Assembly (NCBI GenBank): GCA_020444545.1
Contig: JAHLKT010000004.1
Coordinates: 186,001-250,000, forward strand
Direction of reading: 5' to 3'
DNA: 64,000 nt
DNA from: Desulfarculaceae bacterium
Lineage (GTDB): Bacteria; Desulfobacterota; Desulfarculia; Desulfarculales; Desulfarculaceae
The notes under the pieces were generated by a model. That model made no database searches and had not been told where the DNA came from. It saw only the letters and a program-made list of their open reading frames with translations. This document shows, in pieces, positions 24,611 through 32,300 of the stretch (positions are counted from its first letter, which is position 1; every line of letters starts with the position of its first letter). The translations under genes were made by a program, and so were the position numbers.

Positions 24611-25764
24611 TGGCCAACAAGGCGGTGCTCACCGGAACCCACTTCATGAACGGCGACGAGGCCTGCTGCGAAGGCGCCCTGGCCGCGGGCTGCCGTTTCT
24701 TCGCGGGCTACCCCATCACCCCGGCCACCGAGGTGGCCGAGCGCATGAGCCGCCGTCTGCCCCAGGTGGGCGGGGTGTTCATCCAGATGGAGGACGAGAT
24801 CGCCTCCATGGCCGCCATCCTGGGCGGCTCCTGGGGCGGCGCCAAGTCCATGACCAGCACCTCGGGCCCGGGCTACTCCCTGATGCTGGAAAACATCGGC
24901 CTGGGCCTGTGCACCGAGACCCCCTGCGTGGTGTGCAACGTGCAGCGGGCCGGGCCCAGCACCGGCCTGCCCACCCTGGTGGGCCAAGGCGACATGATGC
25001 AGGCCCGCTGGGGCTCCCACGGGGTTTACGAAGTGATCGCCGTGGCCCCGGCCTCGCCCCAGGAGATGTTCGACTTCACCATCAAGGCCTTCAACCTCTC
25101 CGAGGAGTTCCGCCTGCCGGTGACCATCCTGGCCGACGAGGTGGTGGGCCATATGAACGAACGGGTGGTGGTTCCCTCGCCCGAGGAGATCGTGGTCTTT
25201 GACCGCATCAAGCCCACGGTGCCCAAGGAAAGCTATCTGCCCTTCCAGGCCGGTCCCTCCGGCGTGGCCCCCATGGCCACCGCCGGCGACGGCTATTACA
25301 TGCACGTGACCGGCCTGACCCACGACGAGCGGGGTTATCCGGGCATGGACGCGGCCACCCAGGTGCAGATGACCACCCGGCTCATCGACAAGATCCACAA
25401 CAACCTGGACCGCATCCTTGACTACGACACCGTGATGCTCGACGACGCCGAGGTGGCGGTGGTGGCCTACGGCATCAGCGCCCGCTCGGCCCGGGGCGCG
25501 GTGTTGGCCGCCCGCGAGCGGGGCCTCAAGGTGGGCCTGGTCAAGCTCAACGTGGTGTGGCCCTTCCCCGAAGAGTTCATCCGCGAGCTGGCCGGACGCA
25601 TGAAGGCCCTGATCATGCCCGAGATCAACCTGGGGCAGATGGTGCTGGAGATGGAGCGGGTGGCCGGCGGCCGCTGCCCGGTGGAGCTGGTGTCCCACCC
25701 CGGCGGAGCCATCATCACCCCGGACCGGATCATCAAGGCGGTTGAAGCCGCCCTGGAGGACTAA
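24610..25764 (+). CDS. korA: 2-oxoacid:ferredoxin oxidoreductase alpha subunit
   Basis: A 384-residue subunit of the pyruvate/2-oxoglutarate:ferredoxin oxidoreductase superfamily. The opening NGDEACCEGALAAGCRFFAGYPITPATEVAERM and the segment QMEDEIASMAAILGGSWGGAKSMTSTSGPG form the pyrimidine-binding domain I, and the C-terminal region with VVAYGISARSARGAV is the transketolase C-terminal domain. Together with KorB it forms the active site. Substrate preference among 2-oxoacids cannot be read directly. Confidence 0.93.
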   Translation: MANKAVLTGTHFMNGDEACCEGALAAGCRFFAGYPITPATEVAERMSRRLPQVGGVFIQMEDEIASMAAILGGSWGGAKSMTSTSGPGYSLMLENIGLGLCTETPCVVCNVQRAGPSTGLPTLVGQGDMMQARWGSHGVYEVIAVAPASPQEMFDFTIKAFNLSEEFRLPVTILADEVVGHMNERVVVPSPEEIVVFDRIKPTVPKESYLPFQAGPSGVAPMATAGDGYYMHVTGLTHDERGYPGMDAATQVQMTTRLIDKIHNNLDRILDYDTVMLDDAEVAVVAYGISARSARGAVLAARERGLKVGLVKLNVVWPFPEEFIRELAGRMKALIMPEINLGQMVLEMERVAGGRCPVELVSHPGGAIITPDRIIKAVEAALED

Positions 25765-25767
25765 GCC

Positions 25768-26667
25768 GTGAGCGCCCAAGTTCAAGCCATACCCCAGGCG
25801 GCCCACCCCCAGGACGAGCTGCTGCGCACCGACCGCATCCCGCACATCTGGTGCTCGGGCTGCGGCATCGGCATCGCCTTCGGCTCGCTCATGGCGGCCA
25901 TCGCCAAGTGCGACACCCCCCGCAACGACATTTCGGTGGTCTCGGGCATCGGCTGCACCGGCCGCCTGGCGGGCTACATCCATCTGGACAGCTTCCACAC
26001 CACCCACGGCCGGGCCATCCCCTTTGCCACCGGCCTGCATCTGGTACGGCCCCAGAACAAGGTGATCGTGGCATCGGGCGACGGCGACCTTTTGGCCATC
26101 GGAGGCAACCACTTCATCCACGCCGCCCGGCGCAACGTGGACCTTACCGTCATCTGCGTGAACAACTTCAACTACGGCATGACCGGCGGGCAGCTGGCGC
26201 CCTCCACGCCTTTCGGGGCCAAGACCACCACCACCCCCATGGGCAGCCCGGACGAGCCCTTCAACTTCTGCGCCCTGGCCGCGGCCTGCGGGGCCACCTA
26301 CGTGGCCCGCTGGACCGCCCTGCACATCCGGCGGCTGACCGTGGCTATCAGCGAGGCCATGAACAAGAAGGGCTTCAGCTTCGTGGAGGTGATTGCCCCC
26401 TGCCCCACCGCCTTCGGGCGGCGCAACAAGATACGGCGCTCGCTGGACCTCTTGAAGTTCTACTACGAACGCTCGGTGGTGAAGAACCACCTGGCTCCGG
26501 GCGAGGCCACCATCGACTTTGACAACAAGCTGGTGGTGGGCAAGTTCGTGGACATCGAGCGGCCCACCTATCTGGATCAGTACGACATGGTCAACCGGGG
26601 CGAGCTGGAGGCCTGGCCGGCCACCAAGGTGGACTCCTCGGGAGCCGGAAAGCGCAAGGCGGGGTAA
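25768..26667 (+). CDS. korB: 2-oxoacid:ferredoxin oxidoreductase beta (TPP) subunit
   Basis: A 299-residue thiamine-diphosphate-binding subunit. It has IWCSGCGIGI and the TPP motif GDGDLLAIGGNHFIHAARRN (GDG with the trailing Asn). No extra C-terminal Fe-S domain is present. GTG 25768 follows GGAGGACTAAGCC. It works with KorA, with the ferredoxin subunit KorD receiving electrons. Confidence 0.93.
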   Translation: MSAQVQAIPQAAHPQDELLRTDRIPHIWCSGCGIGIAFGSLMAAIAKCDTPRNDISVVSGIGCTGRLAGYIHLDSFHTTHGRAIPFATGLHLVRPQNKVIVASGDGDLLAIGGNHFIHAARRNVDLTVICVNNFNYGMTGGQLAPSTPFGAKTTTTPMGSPDEPFNFCALAAACGATYVARWTALHIRRLTVAISEAMNKKGFSFVEVIAPCPTAFGRRNKIRRSLDLLKFYYERSVVKNHLAPGEATIDFDNKLVVGKFVDIERPTYLDQYDMVNRGELEAWPATKVDSSGAGKRKAG

Positions 26668-26672
26668 GCGGC

Positions 26673-27257
26673 ATGAGCGATAACAAGCAGCGCGAGGTGG
26701 TGATCACCGGCTTCGGCGGCCAGGGCATCATCCTCACCGGCAACATCCTGGGCAAGGCGGCCACCATCGGCGACGGACGCCACGCCACCATGACCCAGTC
26801 CTACGGCCCCGAGGCCCGGGGCGGCTCCTGCTCCACCCAGGTCATCGTCAGCGACGGGGAGATCGCCTTCCCTTACGCCGAGCACCCCCAGCTTCTGGTG
26901 TGCATGAGCCAGGAGGGCTACGAGAAGAACCAGGCCGCCCTGGTGGATGGCGGGATAATCGTCTGGGACACCGACCTGGTGGAGACCGGCGAGCTCGACC
27001 CCGCCTGGACCGCCTATCATGTGCCCGCCACCCGCCTGGCCGAGGAGCTGGGCAACAAGATGATGGCCAACATCGTGATGCTGGGCTTCGTCTCGGCGGT
27101 GAGCGACGTGGTGGGCGTGGCCTCGCTCAAGGAGGCCATGCTGGGCTCGGTGCCCCCGGCCACCAAGAAAAAGAACGACGCGGCCTTCGAGCGCGGCCGC
27201 GAGTACGGCCTGGCCATACTCAAGAGCCGGGCCAAGCAGGAGTCGTCGCCCTCGTGA
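26673..27257 (+). CDS. korC: 2-oxoacid:ferredoxin oxidoreductase gamma subunit
   Basis: A 194-residue domain III protein with the start signature VVITGFGGQGIILTGNILGKAA and the later YGPEARGGSCSTQVIVSD, diagnostic of the gamma subunit that binds CoA. Its TGA overlaps the GTG of the HdrA/GltD-hybrid gene (GTGA), so translation is probably coupled directly to the Hdr part of the operon. Confidence 0.93.
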   Translation: MSDNKQREVVITGFGGQGIILTGNILGKAATIGDGRHATMTQSYGPEARGGSCSTQVIVSDGEIAFPYAEHPQLLVCMSQEGYEKNQAALVDGGIIVWDTDLVETGELDPAWTAYHVPATRLAEELGNKMMANIVMLGFVSAVSDVVGVASLKEAMLGSVPPATKKKNDAAFERGREYGLAILKSRAKQESSPS

Positions 27258-30200
27258 GCCCCAAGGCCAAGCAAGACCCGGCCTCCGGCGTGCTGGTGGT
27301 GGGCTCGGGCTACGGCGCGCTCAAGGCGGCCGAGGACCTGTCCCACGCGGGCATCCCGGTGATCTGGGCCACCCGCTCCTCGCAGTTTTTGGCCCTGCCC
27401 GAGGGTGTGGAGCCTTTCGAGCAATGGCCCGAGGACCTGAACTTCCAGTTCCGGCCTCTTTATCTGCGTGTGACGCGGCACCCCCTGGTGACCCCGCTAA
27501 CCCAGACCCGGCTGGAGGAGCTGAGCGCCAACGGCCAGGGCTGCGCGGCCCGCTTGCGGCAAGACCCGGTCTACGTGGACTACGACCTGTGCACCGGCTG
27601 CTCGCGCTGCATGGAGCTGTGCCCCCTGAACGAGGGCGACCACCCGCCCCTGCAACGCAGCCCGGCCTTCTGCCCCTCGCGGGCGCTCTTGTTGGACAAG
27701 CGGCCGGTGAGCCCCTGCCGTCAGGCCTGCCCCCTGGGAGTCAACGCCCAGGCCTATTTGGCCCTCACCGCGGCCGAGCGCTACGACAAGGCCCTGGCCG
27801 TGGTGCGGCGCGACAACCCGCTGCCCGGCGTGTGCGGCTACATCTGCTCCCACCCCTGCGAGGGGGCCTGCCGCCGGGGCGAGCTGGACGAGCCCCTGGC
27901 CATCCGCGACATCAAGCGCTTCCTCTTTGACCACGAGGCCGAGCTGGGCGCGGCCGAGCTGCCCCAACCCCAGGCCGAGCCGCGCGGCAAGAAGGTGGCC
28001 GTGGTGGGGTCGGGCCCGGCGGGCCTGAGCGCGGCGCATTTCCTTAATCAAGAGGGCTTCGCGGTCACGGTACTGGAATCCGCCGAGCAAGCCGGGGGAA
28101 TGTTGCGTCGGGGCATCAACGCCTTCCGTTTGCCCCGCCCGGTGCTGGACGCGGAGATCGCGGCCCTGGAGCGTAGCGGGGTGAAAATCATCACCGGCAC
28201 CAAGGTGGAGTCGGTGGAGCATCTGTTGGCCCAGGGCTTCGACGCGGCGCTTCTGGCCGTGGGCACCCAGCGCGATTTGCGCCTCAACCTGCCCGGCGAG
28301 GAGCTGGACGGGGTGGTGCACTGTTTGGACTTCCTGGGCGCGGTGAACCTGGAGCAAGGCGGCTCGGTGGGACAGCGCACCGTGGTCATCGGCGGGGGCA
28401 ACTCAGCCATGGACGCGGCCCGCACGGCGGTGCGCCTGGGCGCGCGCCAGGTGACCGTGGTGGCCATCGAGACCCAGGAGGAGCTGCCCGCCTCGCCCCG
28501 CGAGGTGGCCGAGGCCGCCGAGGAGGGCATCCAGTTCCGCCTGGGTTACGCGCCGGTGGAGCTACGCGGCGAAGGCGCCATCGCCGAGGTGGCCCTGCGC
28601 AAGGCCCACTGGGAGCGTCCCGAGGGCCAGCCGCCGCGCATCGAGTTCGACAGCGAGGAGCTGGAGGTCGTCGAGGCGGACACGGTGATCGTGGCCATCA
28701 GCCAGGGCACCGATTTGGGCGACAGCTCCCTGGGCCGCGAAGTAGAGCTGGCCCGGGGAGGCCGCCTGGCCGTGGACGAAGAACTGGCCACCTCGCGGCC
28801 CGGCGTGTTCGCCGCCGGCGACGCGGTTAGCGGGCCTTCCACCGTGGTGCAGGCCATGGCCGCGGGCCGCCGGGCAGCAGCGCGCATCCAGAGCCACCTC
28901 ACCGGCGAGCCCTCGCCCTGGGTCGAGCTGGACCAGACCAGCCACGGGGTGGGCGAGCATCTGGACATCTCCGAAGACCGTTTGCGCGAGCCCCGCCAGC
29001 GCATGGCCCAGCGCCAGCCCAAGGTGCGCCGCCGCGACTTCGAGGCCGTGGACCTGGGGCTCACCGTTAGCCAGGCCAAAGCCGAGGCGGAGCGCTGCTT
29101 GCAGTGCGCCTCTTGCTGCGAGTGCCTGGAGTGCGAGGCCGCCTGCGAGATGGTGGGAGCCATCGACCACAACCGCGAGGGCAAGGCCATCTCGGTGCAA
29201 ACCCCGGCGGTGGTGTGGGCCGAGGGCGGCGAGCCGCCCTGGAACGGCGCGGCCGCTCCGGAGCGGGTGTTCGCCGTCGACCCGGAGAGCTACAGCGCGG
29301 ACCTCATGGACGTACTCATGATGGGCAGCGCGGCCGCAGGCCTGGCCATGGCCCCGGCCGCCAAGCTGCGGGTGCCGGTGGTGCCCGTGGAGGCCCCACC
29401 CCGCCCCCGCGCGGCCAGCGGGCGCATCGGCTTCTTCCTGTGCGCCTGTAACGAGTCCATGGCCCCGGCCCCGGCCTTGGAGCGTATCCTGGAGCTGGCC
29501 CGCGCGGTGCCCGACGTGGCTCACAGCGCCACGGTGTTCTCGGCCTGCCACCCCAAGGGCGCGGACCAGATCGCCGAGGCGGTGGAACGCCACGGCCTGT
29601 CCCAGATCATCCTGGCCTCTTGCGTGTGCTGTCCGCTCAACTTCCAGTGCATAAGCTGCAACGACCAGCGTACCCGCGCCCGCCTGCATCTGTTCGAGCG
29701 TTTGGGCTTGGACCGGGGCATGGTGGAGACGGTGAACCTGCGCGACCATCTGCACGCCGGGCAGTTCGGCGAGGACGAAATCGTGCAGCGGGCCCGGGCC
29801 ATGCTGCGCCCGGCCTTCATCCGGGTGCGCCACCAGGGCCCCCTGCGCATGGGCGACACCGAGATCAAGAAACGGGTGCTGGTCCTGGGCGGCTCCCAGG
29901 TGGGAATCAGCGCGGCGCGCAACCTGGCCCTGCAAGGCCTCAGCGTGCGCCTGGTGCACCGGGCCTGGCCCAGCGGCCAGGAGCTGCCCGAGGACATTGC
30001 CTCGCGGCCCCTGGATGAGAGCCTGGAGCCGGGCATTACGGCCGTGGAGGCGGCGGAGATCGAGGGCATTCACGGCGTGCTGGGCGACTTCAGCGTAAAG
30101 GCCAAGGTGGACGGCCGCTGGCGCACCTGGAGCGCGGACGTGGTGTGCCTCACCGACGAGAACCTCATCGGCCTCTCGCTCTATGCCGGCCAGACCGGGC

Positions 30201-30613
30201 TCAAGAAGTTCTACCGCTACGACTTCAGCTTCTTCAACACGCCGCACACCGGGGTGTACCGCATGATGCCGGTAACCCTGGAGCGGGTGGACCCCTGGCA
30301 GGCCGGGGCGGCCCTGGCCGGCGAGGTGGCCACCACCGCGGCCAAGGCATATCTGCTGGACCACCAGCTCAGCCCGGTGGTGGACCCCACCCGATGCCGG
30401 GGCTGCGGCCGCTGCGCCGAGATCTGCCCCTTCGAGGCCATGGCCCTCAAGGAGAACCCGGACGGCAGCTTCACCTCCCAGGTGTTCCGCCACAACTGCG
30501 TGGGCTGCGGCGGCTGCGTGGGCCGCTGCCCGGTCTCGGCCCTGGACATCCCCTACTTCTCCAACCAGCTCCTGGAGCAGATGGTGGCCGGCACCATGGG
30601 AAGGGAGGCGTAG
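27254..30613 (+). CDS. Giant HdrA/GltD-like iron-sulfur flavoprotein
   Basis: An 1119-residue hybrid. In order: a degenerate Rossmann segment (VLVVGSGYGALKAAEDL, about residue 13), a ferredoxin motif CTGCSRCMELCP (about 113), a GltD/NfnB-type module with its Cys-rich N-part, FAD site VVGSGPAGLSAAHF (about 247), NAD(P)H site VVIGGGNSAMDAARTA (about 376) and GVFAAGDAV (about 516), another Cys cluster (about 615), an HdrA-like N-domain (FFLCACNES, CVCCPLNFQCISC), a second Rossmann segment (LVLGGSQVGISAARNL, about 875) and two [4Fe-4S] motifs near 1048 and 1082. It probably links NAD(P)H to the Hdr/ferredoxin pool. GTG overlaps the korC stop. Confidence 0.8.
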   Translation: MSPKAKQDPASGVLVVGSGYGALKAAEDLSHAGIPVIWATRSSQFLALPEGVEPFEQWPEDLNFQFRPLYLRVTRHPLVTPLTQTRLEELSANGQGCAARLRQDPVYVDYDLCTGCSRCMELCPLNEGDHPPLQRSPAFCPSRALLLDKRPVSPCRQACPLGVNAQAYLALTAAERYDKALAVVRRDNPLPGVCGYICSHPCEGACRRGELDEPLAIRDIKRFLFDHEAELGAAELPQPQAEPRGKKVAVVGSGPAGLSAAHFLNQEGFAVTVLESAEQAGGMLRRGINAFRLPRPVLDAEIAALERSGVKIITGTKVESVEHLLAQGFDAALLAVGTQRDLRLNLPGEELDGVVHCLDFLGAVNLEQGGSVGQRTVVIGGGNSAMDAARTAVRLGARQVTVVAIETQEELPASPREVAEAAEEGIQFRLGYAPVELRGEGAIAEVALRKAHWERPEGQPPRIEFDSEELEVVEADTVIVAISQGTDLGDSSLGREVELARGGRLAVDEELATSRPGVFAAGDAVSGPSTVVQAMAAGRRAAARIQSHLTGEPSPWVELDQTSHGVGEHLDISEDRLREPRQRMAQRQPKVRRRDFEAVDLGLTVSQAKAEAERCLQCASCCECLECEAACEMVGAIDHNREGKAISVQTPAVVWAEGGEPPWNGAAAPERVFAVDPESYSADLMDVLMMGSAAAGLAMAPAAKLRVPVVPVEAPPRPRAASGRIGFFLCACNESMAPAPALERILELARAVPDVAHSATVFSACHPKGADQIAEAVERHGLSQIILASCVCCPLNFQCISCNDQRTRARLHLFERLGLDRGMVETVNLRDHLHAGQFGEDEIVQRARAMLRPAFIRVRHQGPLRMGDTEIKKRVLVLGGSQVGISAARNLALQGLSVRLVHRAWPSGQELPEDIASRPLDESLEPGITAVEAAEIEGIHGVLGDFSVKAKVDGRWRTWSADVVCLTDENLIGLSLYAGQTGLKKFYRYDFSFFNTPHTGVYRMMPVTLERVDPWQAGAALAGEVATTAAKAYLLDHQLSPVVDPTRCRGCGRCAEICPFEAMALKENPDGSFTSQVFRHNCVGCGGCVGRCPVSALDIPYFSNQLLEQMVAGTMGREA

Positions 30614-30615
30614 CC

Positions 30616-31041
30616 GTGGCCAAGGTGAACATCCTGGGCATCGCCTGCAACTGGAGCCCCTGGGCCTGCTACAACGCGGCGGGCCAGGCGGGCCTGGAGC
30701 TGCCCTCCAACTTCAAGATCATGCGGGTCATGTGCATCGGGCGCATCAACCAGGCGCTGATCCTCAAGGCCTTCGAATACGGGGCCGACGGGGTGATCGT
30801 CCTGGAGTGCGAGGATGCCGACTGCCGCTACGGTCCCGGCCCGGAGCTGGGCCACTCCAACGTGGCCCGGGTGCGCCGCCTCTTGCATTACCTGGGCATC
30901 GGCCAGAAGCGCCTCAAGGAGATGACCTTCCAGGCCGACCAAAAGCAGGAGCTGGTGGACGCCCTGTGGGACTTTGCGGCCCACATCGAAAAGATGGGCC
31001 CCAACCCCGGCAAGCCCGAACTGGAGCGCGAGGCATCGTGA
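30616..31041 (+). CDS. MvhD-like hydrogenase/Hdr iron-sulfur subunit
   Basis: A 141-residue MvhD/FlpD-type protein. Signature segments are IACNWSPWACYNAAG, MRVMCIGRI and VLECEDADCRYGPG, supplying the cysteines for a [2Fe-2S] cluster, and the tail resembles the C-terminal fusion in HdrA at 34.3 kb. In methanogens and Desulfobacterota MvhD carries electrons between a hydrogenase or dehydrogenase and HdrA. GTG 30616 follows GGGAGG. The stop overlaps the next GTG (GTGA). Confidence 0.88.
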   Translation: MAKVNILGIACNWSPWACYNAAGQAGLELPSNFKIMRVMCIGRINQALILKAFEYGADGVIVLECEDADCRYGPGPELGHSNVARVRRLLHYLGIGQKRLKEMTFQADQKQELVDALWDFAAHIEKMGPNPGKPELEREAS

Positions 31042-32243
31042 AGCTGGACAGCCCGGAAATAAAGCGGATCATCAAGGAGCGCTCCCTGTACATGTGCCTG
31101 GAGTGCGGCAAGTGCTCCGCTTCCTGCCCCCGCCTGCTGGCGGGCAAGGAGTACTCGCCCCGCCTGCTGGCTCACAAGCTCATCGCCGAGCCGGAGGACG
31201 CGGCCTACATCCAGAACGCGGTGTGGGAGTGCCTCACCTGCGGCCTGTGCGAGGAGCGCTGCCCCTCGGGGGTGCAGTTCAGCCAGGCCATCCTGGACCT
31301 GCGCGCCGAGCTGGGCAAGGCTCTGGGGCTCACCGGTTTCCGGGCCCACGACGGGGCGGTGCACTCCTGGATGCGCATCATGACCTCGCCGCGCCTGGAG
31401 CAGAACCGCCTGGACTGGATCACCCCGGAGCTCAAGGTGGCCACGGACGGGCCGGTGGCCTTTTTCACCGGCTGCGTGCCCTATTTCGACGTGTTCTTCT
31501 CCAACCTGGAAGTGGACACCCTGAGCCTCTCGGCCGACGCCATCCGCCTGCTGAACTTCCTGGACATCGAGCCGGTGGTGCTGGGCAACGAGCGCTGCTG
31601 CGGGCATGATCTCCTCTGGACCGGCGACCGCGAGAACTTCGCGGCCCTGTGCCGCCTGAACTACCAGGAGTTCAAGGACCACGGCGTCAAGGAGATCATC
31701 ACCAACTGCCCAGAGTGCTACCAGGCCCTGGCGGTGCACATGCCCTCGGTGATCGAGGGCTTCGACCTCAAGGTCACGCTGTTGATCGACCTTTTGGAGC
31801 GCGAGGTGAACAAGGGCGGCCTGAGCTTCAGGCCCCTCAACCAGCGCGTCACCTATCAGGACCCCTGCCGCCTGGGGCGCGGGGCCGGGCGCTACGAGGA
31901 GCCGCGCAACCTCCTAAAGCGAGTGCCCGGCCTGGAGCTGGCCGAAATGGCCAACAACCGGCACAGCGCCCTGTGCTGCGGCAACAGCTCCTTCATCAAC
32001 TGCGACGCCTTTTCCAAGCGGGTGCAGATGACCCGCCTGGCCCAGGCCCGGGCCACCGGCGCCGAAACCCTGGTCACCGCTTGCCCCAAATGCATGATCC
32101 ACACCTCCTGCGCCCTGCGCGACCCGGTGGCCGGCCTGGAGGCCCCGCTCAAGGTGCGCGGGCTGGTGAGCATCCTGGCCGAGCAGATCGAGTGGGCCCA
32201 GGACGAGACCCCGCGCCGCAAGTCCGGCGCCGAGGGCAACTGA
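31038..32243 (+). CDS. HdrC-HdrB fusion (HdrD-like heterodisulfide reductase subunit)
   Basis: A 401-residue protein. Residues 1-110 form HdrC with two [4Fe-4S] motifs: CLECGKCSASCP (about 20) and CLTCGLCEERCP (about 65). The rest is HdrB with two CCG domains: the first has ERCCGHD and NCPECYQ (about 186 and 223), the second ALCCGNSS and ACPKCM (about 313 and 348). CCG domains hold the noncubane clusters that cleave CoM-S-S-CoB in methanogens; in a bacterium the real disulfide is unknown. GTG 31038 overlaps the MvhD stop. Confidence 0.9.
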   Translation: MKLDSPEIKRIIKERSLYMCLECGKCSASCPRLLAGKEYSPRLLAHKLIAEPEDAAYIQNAVWECLTCGLCEERCPSGVQFSQAILDLRAELGKALGLTGFRAHDGAVHSWMRIMTSPRLEQNRLDWITPELKVATDGPVAFFTGCVPYFDVFFSNLEVDTLSLSADAIRLLNFLDIEPVVLGNERCCGHDLLWTGDRENFAALCRLNYQEFKDHGVKEIITNCPECYQALAVHMPSVIEGFDLKVTLLIDLLEREVNKGGLSFRPLNQRVTYQDPCRLGRGAGRYEEPRNLLKRVPGLELAEMANNRHSALCCGNSSFINCDAFSKRVQMTRLAQARATGAETLVTACPKCMIHTSCALRDPVAGLEAPLKVRGLVSILAEQIEWAQDETPRRKSGAEGN

Positions 32244-32300
32244 GCGAATCCGGTTTAACGCCCCCGCCGCAAGGCCGGGGCCAGCCGCAAGGGAATATAG

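Noticed and set aside
24544-26490. 648-codon minus-strand frame opposite korA and korB
   Set aside because: Composition-driven antisense frame in GC-rich DNA, His/Gly-rich and without domain signals, while korA and korB are clear.
28562-30493. 643-codon minus-strand frame opposite the HdrA/GltD hybrid
   Set aside because: Same antisense artefact; all Fe-S and nucleotide-binding motifs are on the plus strand.
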